DNA from: Mycolicibacterium insubricum
GTDB lineage: Bacteria > Actinomycetota > Actinomycetes > Mycobacteriales > Mycobacteriaceae
Assembly: GCF_010731615.1 (NCBI RefSeq)
Contig: NZ_AP022618.1
Span: 3,596,001 to 3,660,000 of the forward strand
Direction: 5' to 3'
DNA length: 64,000 nucleotides
Shown: one piece after another, positions 60,013 through 64,000 of the stretch
How positions within the stretch are numbered: the stretch's first letter is position 1
How the letters are laid out: each line of letters opens with the position of its first letter
Program-made: the position numbers and the translations under genes
Notes under the pieces: generated by a model
Told to the model about the DNA's origin: nothing
The model's database searches: none
Seen by the model: only the letters and a program-made list of their open reading frames with translations

Positions 60013-61223
60013 GGCGGCTCGTCGTGGTCCAACTGGCCATGTTCGCCGTCATCGCGGCGGTGGTGATTCCGTTCGGGATCCGGTTCGTGGCCGGCCCGGC
60101 CGGTCTCATGCCGCCGATGACGCTGCATGCCACCATGTCCGACGCCTTCGGCCTCACCAAGGGCACCACCGTGACCGTGCGTGGGGTCGAGGCCGGAGCG
60201 GTTTCGGACGTGCGGCTCGGTCCGGACGGGACCGCCCGGGTGACGCTGGCGATCCATCCGGGAACACAGATCCCTCGCGACGCGATCATGACGGTCGGGA
60301 TGAGTACCGCGGTCGGCATCCAGAGCGTGGACATTCTGCCGCAGACGAGTTCGGGTCCGTACCTGGCCTCCGGCGATACCATCGAGGCTCCCGCCGACCG
60401 GCAGCCGGTGCAGATGGACCGGGTCATGCGCGACGCCGCTGCGCTGATCGGCAGCATCGACGTCCGCTCCGTCGGGGCCGTGTCCGACGAGCTGTCGGCG
60501 TCCTTCGACGGTCTCGGCCCGAGTCTGGCAACCCTGATCGACAACGGCGCCGGTATCTCCCGGCGCATCCGCGATCAGCTCGGGCAGCTGACGCCGCTGC
60601 TCGAAGGCACGGCGCGCCTGGTCACGACGATGGCGGCCCAGGGCGGCAACTTCGTCCGCGGAATGAGCGCGGTGGCCGGATTCTCCGGACAGGTCAACGA
60701 CAGTGGGCCGGTGCTGCTGTACCTGACCGACCACGCGCCCGCGACGCTGGCCTCGGTGCGCGCGGTGCTCGACACCTACCGCAACACCTTCGGCGCCACC
60801 CTGGCGAACCTGGCGACCGTCACACCGATCATCGCGGATCGCACCGACTCGCTGGACACCGGCCTCACCAGCATTCCGGCCGGGCTCAACGCGCTGGCCT
60901 CGATCGTCAAGGGAGATCGGGCCGACTTCGCACTGGTGGCCACCCAGGGACCGGTATGCGTGTTCGACGTCGACCGGCGCGCCATCGGGGACGTCAGCCC
61001 TGTCGAGCCGAGTCTGGTGCGCTACTGCCCGCCGACGCCGGACACCCAGATGCGCGGCGCCGTCAACGCGCCTAGGCCCAACCAGCTGGGCATGCAGAAC
61101 TCCACGGCGCCCGGCGAGATCGTCGGCCCCGCTGTCGTGCCCGACCCGATCAAGATCCCCACCCTTGCCGAGCTCGCCTACAAGTGGCGAATGATACTGA
61201 AAGGCAACAATGTTCCCAACTGA
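60009..61223 (+). CDS. mceF: MceF
   Basis: This 404-residue subunit has a membrane helix (VVVQLAMFAVIAAVVIPFGI), MCE domain (SDAFGLTKGTTVTVRGVEAG, STAVGIQSVDILPQT) and long helices. The C-terminal part is Pro-rich, with VCVFDVDRRAIGDVSPVEPS and a Cys in RYCPPTPDTQMRG. It completes the six MCE subunits. It overlaps the Mce-associated gene by 14 bases. Confidence 0.92.
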   Translation: MRRLVVVQLAMFAVIAAVVIPFGIRFVAGPAGLMPPMTLHATMSDAFGLTKGTTVTVRGVEAGAVSDVRLGPDGTARVTLAIHPGTQIPRDAIMTVGMSTAVGIQSVDILPQTSSGPYLASGDTIEAPADRQPVQMDRVMRDAAALIGSIDVRSVGAVSDELSASFDGLGPSLATLIDNGAGISRRIRDQLGQLTPLLEGTARLVTTMAAQGGNFVRGMSAVAGFSGQVNDSGPVLLYLTDHAPATLASVRAVLDTYRNTFGATLANLATVTPIIADRTDSLDTGLTSIPAGLNALASIVKGDRADFALVATQGPVCVFDVDRRAIGDVSPVEPSLVRYCPPTPDTQMRGAVNAPRPNQLGMQNSTAPGEIVGPAVVPDPIKIPTLAELAYKWRMILKGNNVPN

Positions 61224-61866
61224 TACCGAGCCGGCCCGCACCTCATCGGACCGGTCGGACGAAACACCGCTGCTGTCGGCCGAGGAACCGAACGACGACG
61301 AAAACCCTTCGACACCGGCGGATTCCGACGGCGAACCCGATGACGACGGTCCGGAGCCGACGGAGGACACCGGCGACGCCCGGGTGACACGCCGCGCCTC
61401 CCCGCGAAGGATCGCGGGCGCCCTGCTGCTGGCGGGTTTCGTCGCCGTCTCCGCAGCTCTGGGATACACCCTCTACCAGCAGAGTGAGCTGAGCCGGCTG
61501 CAGCACGAGGCGGTGGACACCACCCGCGGATACCTGGCGGCCATGTCGTCGTTCGACTACCAGAATCTCGACGCCAACAAGGCCGAAATCACCGCCGAAT
61601 CAACTCCGGACTTCGCCAAGCGCTACGACGAGATGGTCACCGCGCTCCGCGACATCGTGATCGCCGGAAAGGGCGTGGCGACGGCAACCACGATCCATGC
61701 GGCTACCGAAAGTCTCGACGAGCACTCCGCGACGGTCATCGCGTTCGTCGATCAGAGCGTCACCAACGTCACGGCGCCCAAAGGCAATCAGCAGCGGTAT
61801 CGCATGGTCGTCACCTTGGCGCGCGAGGGTGACCGCTGGTTGGTGAGCAACGTCGAAACTCTCTGA
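61210..61866 (+). CDS. Mce-associated membrane protein
   Basis: This 218-residue protein has a highly acidic, disordered first 60 residues, a membrane helix (IAGALLLAGFVAVSAALGYT) and an outside domain of about 130 residues (TTRGYLAAMSSFDYQNLDAN, VVTLAREGDRWLVSNVETL) that is typical of Mas proteins. In M. tuberculosis these proteins stabilise Mce transporters. Only one such gene is present, whereas many mce operons have two. Confidence 0.87.
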   Translation: MFPTDTEPARTSSDRSDETPLLSAEEPNDDENPSTPADSDGEPDDDGPEPTEDTGDARVTRRASPRRIAGALLLAGFVAVSAALGYTLYQQSELSRLQHEAVDTTRGYLAAMSSFDYQNLDANKAEITAESTPDFAKRYDEMVTALRDIVIAGKGVATATTIHAATESLDEHSATVIAFVDQSVTNVTAPKGNQQRYRMVVTLAREGDRWLVSNVETL

Positions 61867-61896
61867 GAACCCCGAACCGGAAAGGAATACCCTCCG

Positions 61897-62814
61897 ATGC
61901 CGATGCACTATCTGGCCGACCAGGCCGCCGAACCGCAACTGCCGACGCTGACCTGCCAGGAGACGCGAATCCAGATCACCCAACGCACCCGCAGATGGAA
62001 CAGGAAACCGGTGGTCACCGTCGTCGACGCACTGGATTTCTGGTCGGCCGCGGCGTCGGCGGCCAACGTCGTCATGCAGCTGAGCTGGCCCGAGGTCGGC
62101 TACGGTGTCGCCGAAAGTCGGGTCCATTCCGGAGCATTGATGTATCACCCATGGAAGCGCCTGCGGACCACCGCGCAGTACATGGCCGTCGCGATCCTGG
62201 GTACCGAAGAGGAACGCAAGGCCTACCGCGAGGCGGTCAACGTCGCCCATCGGCAGGTCCGGTCCACAAACGAGAGTCCGGTGAAATACAACGCCTTCAA
62301 CCGCGAACTCCAATTGTGGGTGGCCGCCTGCCTGTTCATTTTCTACGAAGACACCTACCAGCTTCTGCACGGAAAGTTGACCGAAGAGCAGGCCGATGCC
62401 TTCTTCCGAAGCGCCATGCCGATCGGCACCACCCTGCAGGTCACCGAGGACATGTGGCCGGCCACCCGTAAGGACTTCGACGTCTACTGGAACACCGCAT
62501 GCGAACGGATCCAGGTCGACGAGTTCGTCCGGGACTTCCTGATGGACCTGGTGAACCTGAAGATGATCAACGTCGTGCCCCGGCTGATCCTCGCTCCGCT
62601 GTTGCGCTTCCTCACCGTCGGTTTTCTGGCACCGGTCTTCCGGGAGCAGCTCGGATTGGAATGGACCGACACCGACCGGCGGCGGTTCGAGCATCTGTTC
62701 CTGTTCGTCGCCGTGGTGAACCGCTGCATCCCCAGACGACTGCGCACCTACAACTACACGGTGCTGATGCGAGATCTGCGCTGGCGCCTCCGGCGGAAGA
62801 AGCCGTTGATCTGA
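61897..62814 (+). CDS. DUF2236/MpaB-type oxygenase, first copy
   Basis: This 305-residue protein is of the rubber-oxygenase/MpaB catalytic domain group. Conserved parts are WPEVGYGVAESRVHSGALMY, RTTAQYMAVAILGTEEERKA and LWVAACLFIFYEDTYQLLHG. Members bind haem b and cleave or oxidise polyisoprenoid or other lipids. GGAAAGGAAT lies before ATG 61897. It follows the Mce-associated gene by 30 bases on the same strand and is probably part of the operon. The substrate is unknown, possibly the lipid imported by this Mce system. Confidence 0.75.
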   Translation: MPMHYLADQAAEPQLPTLTCQETRIQITQRTRRWNRKPVVTVVDALDFWSAAASAANVVMQLSWPEVGYGVAESRVHSGALMYHPWKRLRTTAQYMAVAILGTEEERKAYREAVNVAHRQVRSTNESPVKYNAFNRELQLWVAACLFIFYEDTYQLLHGKLTEEQADAFFRSAMPIGTTLQVTEDMWPATRKDFDVYWNTACERIQVDEFVRDFLMDLVNLKMINVVPRLILAPLLRFLTVGFLAPVFREQLGLEWTDTDRRRFEHLFLFVAVVNRCIPRRLRTYNYTVLMRDLRWRLRRKKPLI

Positions 62815-62819
62815 ACGGC

Positions 62820-63635
62820 ATGCTTCGCCGGTACCTCGCCGACCGGCGCTTCCTCCTGATGCTGCCGCGGGCGATCTGTCTGCAGATGCTGCACCCGGCC
62901 ATCGCGGCCGGGATCTACCAGCACTCGGTGTACCGGGAACGGATCTGGCAGCACGAGCGACGGACCATACCCGTCGTCATCGAGATTGCCGGGTCCGCGC
63001 GGGATATGCGGCCGGTCATCCGGTTCGCCCACGAACACGTCAAGGGCCTCGACGAGCGCGGTCGGCCCTACCACTCGCTGAACCCGGACCTGTTCTTCTT
63101 TCAGCACGCCACACTGGTGGACACCCTTTTCACCATGGTGGAAAGCAGTATCGGTGTGCTCGAACCCGACCGGAGTGAACAGCTGTATCAGCAGTGCTGC
63201 GGCTGGTACCGGCGGTATGGCATCTCGACCCGCCCAATGCCGGACAGTTGGCCGGATTTCCGGGATTACTTCGAGAGGCGCTGCACCGACGAACTATCCG
63301 CCGGTCCGCATTTCGACCCTTTCCGCACGGAGATCTTCGCGCCATCGGACTGGTGGCCGCGGCTGGCGCCGAGACGGGCGGTGCGCGCCATGCAGCATCC
63401 CAGGGCCCGGGAACTGACCGGCGTCACCGTCAGCGAGACCGATCACCGATCGCTGCGGAGGTTCCTCAAGACCGCCGCCATGCTGCCACCGGGCAAGTAC
63501 CCTTGGACAACCGGATCCGCCTCGACGGCGGAGATCACGGAATGCCCGTCCGCACCCCCGGTTCAGCCTCGGCGGACCGGACATGGGGCTCGACTCGCCC
63601 GATCGAGCCCACCCAACCCCAGGAGGCCGATGTGA
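62820..63635 (+). CDS. DUF2236/MpaB-type oxygenase, second copy
   Basis: This 271-residue paralog of the preceding gene starts MLRRYLADRRFLLMLPRAIC. It has QMLHPAIAAGIYQHSVYRER, the His-rich motif of this family (His in MLHPA and QHSVY), then FFFQHATLVDTLFTMVESSI with a His and QQCCGWYRRYGISTRPMP. It is only five bases after the first copy. The C-terminal tail (about 30 residues) is basic and Pro-rich. Two side-by-side members suggest two reaction steps or a heteromer. Confidence 0.75.
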   Translation: MLRRYLADRRFLLMLPRAICLQMLHPAIAAGIYQHSVYRERIWQHERRTIPVVIEIAGSARDMRPVIRFAHEHVKGLDERGRPYHSLNPDLFFFQHATLVDTLFTMVESSIGVLEPDRSEQLYQQCCGWYRRYGISTRPMPDSWPDFRDYFERRCTDELSAGPHFDPFRTEIFAPSDWWPRLAPRRAVRAMQHPRARELTGVTVSETDHRSLRRFLKTAAMLPPGKYPWTTGSASTAEITECPSAPPVQPRRTGHGARLARSSPPNPRRPM

Positions 63636-64000
63636 CCGACCCCGCTCCCGCCCCGCGGTACCTCGATGACCGAATCGCCCACTGGGCGGCGACCAAACCC
63701 GACGCCGAGGCGATGAGTTACCTGGGCCGGACGTGGACCTGGACGCAGTGGTACGACCGGGTCCGGCGGCTGGCCGGGGCGCTGACGCAGCGCGGAATCG
63801 GCCGCGGCGATGTGGTGGCGTTCCTGGACAAGAACCATCCCGCCGGGGTGGAGTTGACGCTGGCGGCGGCCTCGATCGGGGCGGCCACCGTGGTAGTCAA
63901 TTTTCGGCTGGCCGCCGACGAGCTGGTCTATGTGCTCAACGACAGCGAGGCGAAGCTGCTGATCGTCGGCGCGGAGTTCGCTCCGACCGTTGCCGAGGTC
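63632..64000 (+). CDS. acyl-CoA synthetase (FadD type), 3' end cut by window
   Basis: The first 123 codons are visible. It starts at GTG 63632 after AGGAGG, and overlaps the previous stop by four bases (GTGA). The N-terminal sequence (YLDDRIAHWAATKPDAEAMS, then GRTWTWTQWYDRVRRLAGAL) and FLDKNHPAGVELTLAAASIG ending in NFRLAADELVYVLNDSEAKL is the standard start of the AMP-binding fatty-acyl/steroid-acyl-CoA synthetase group. Activation of the imported or oxidised lipid is the likely role. The ATP-binding motif lies outside the window. Confidence 0.88.
   Translation, partial: MTDPAPAPRYLDDRIAHWAATKPDAEAMSYLGRTWTWTQWYDRVRRLAGALTQRGIGRGDVVAFLDKNHPAGVELTLAAASIGAATVVVNFRLAADELVYVLNDSEAKLLIVGAEFAPTVAEV

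Overview
The window is chromosome of a high-GC mycobacterium (a Mycobacterium/Mycolicibacterium-type actinobacterium). The evidence is a wax-ester/DGAT gene, an mce operon with a two-domain TetR regulator, MmpS/MmpL, salicylate-siderophore genes with IdeR-like boxes, a sigF/anti-sigma pair, the mycolate reductase cmrA next to orn, and many ATGA/GTGA start-stop overlaps. Gene order from about 27.7 to 39.8 kb (echA14-like, bkdCBA, citE, maoC, a proline/threonine-rich membrane protein, an MFS protein, cmrA, orn, a HerA-like ATPase) resembles the Rv2486-Rv2511 neighbourhood of M. tuberculosis as I remember it.

Layout. 1-6.7 kb: WS/DGAT (cut by the left edge), a LipC-type esterase, then a citrate-type transporter with its own CitA/CitB-like two-component system. 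6.75-17.48 kb: an integrated element of about 10.7 kb between two identical 51-bp copies of the 3' half of a tRNA-Arg(UCU) gene. All 17 recognisable genes are on the minus strand: integrase, two AlpA-like proteins, a replication-initiator-like protein containing 22-bp iterons, small unknowns, HNH nuclease, large terminase, portal, scaffold, stopper, major capsid protein, connector, then a BRO-N protein and a small acidic partner. I find no tail, tape-measure, lysis or CI-type repressor gene. This matches a capsid-forming phage satellite, or the M. tuberculosis phiRv1/phiRv2 class, better than a full prophage, and it is the main discovery candidate here.

17.4-23.4 kb: intact tRNA-Arg, a STAS protein, sigF with its anti-sigma gene, small membrane proteins, a haem-oxygenase-like enzyme, a CDGSH protein, a HemK-like methyltransferase and a PAS-ANTAR regulator. 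Three good GTTT-N15/16-GGGTAY sequences suggest that much of this block is SigF-driven. 23.5-33.3 kb: AurF-like diiron oxygenase with an FprB-like reductase, TetR, DUF808, enoyl-CoA hydratase, a branched-chain keto-acid dehydrogenase operon (E1a-E1b-E2) and a CitE/MaoC pair. 33.4-39.8 kb: MmpS-domain membrane protein, MFS, cmrA, tspO, a frameshifted secreted-protein remnant, tRNA-His, orn and a HerA-like ATPase.

39.8-47.4 kb: an iron/siderophore block: MarR regulator, mmpS-mmpL exporter, mbtA-like ligase and convergent mbtI, with two IdeR-like boxes and a repeated stem-loop on each flank. 47.5-51.2 kb: tRNA-Lys, the metQNI methionine importer with a DUF3618 gene, and bcp. 51.2-64 kb: an Mce3R-like double TetR regulator divergent from a mostly translationally coupled mce operon (yrbEA, yrbEB, mceA-F, one Mce-associated protein). 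The operon is followed by two DUF2236/MpaB-type oxygenase genes and an acyl-CoA synthetase cut by the right edge. The siderophore export, SigF and mce sections look like ordinary host biology.
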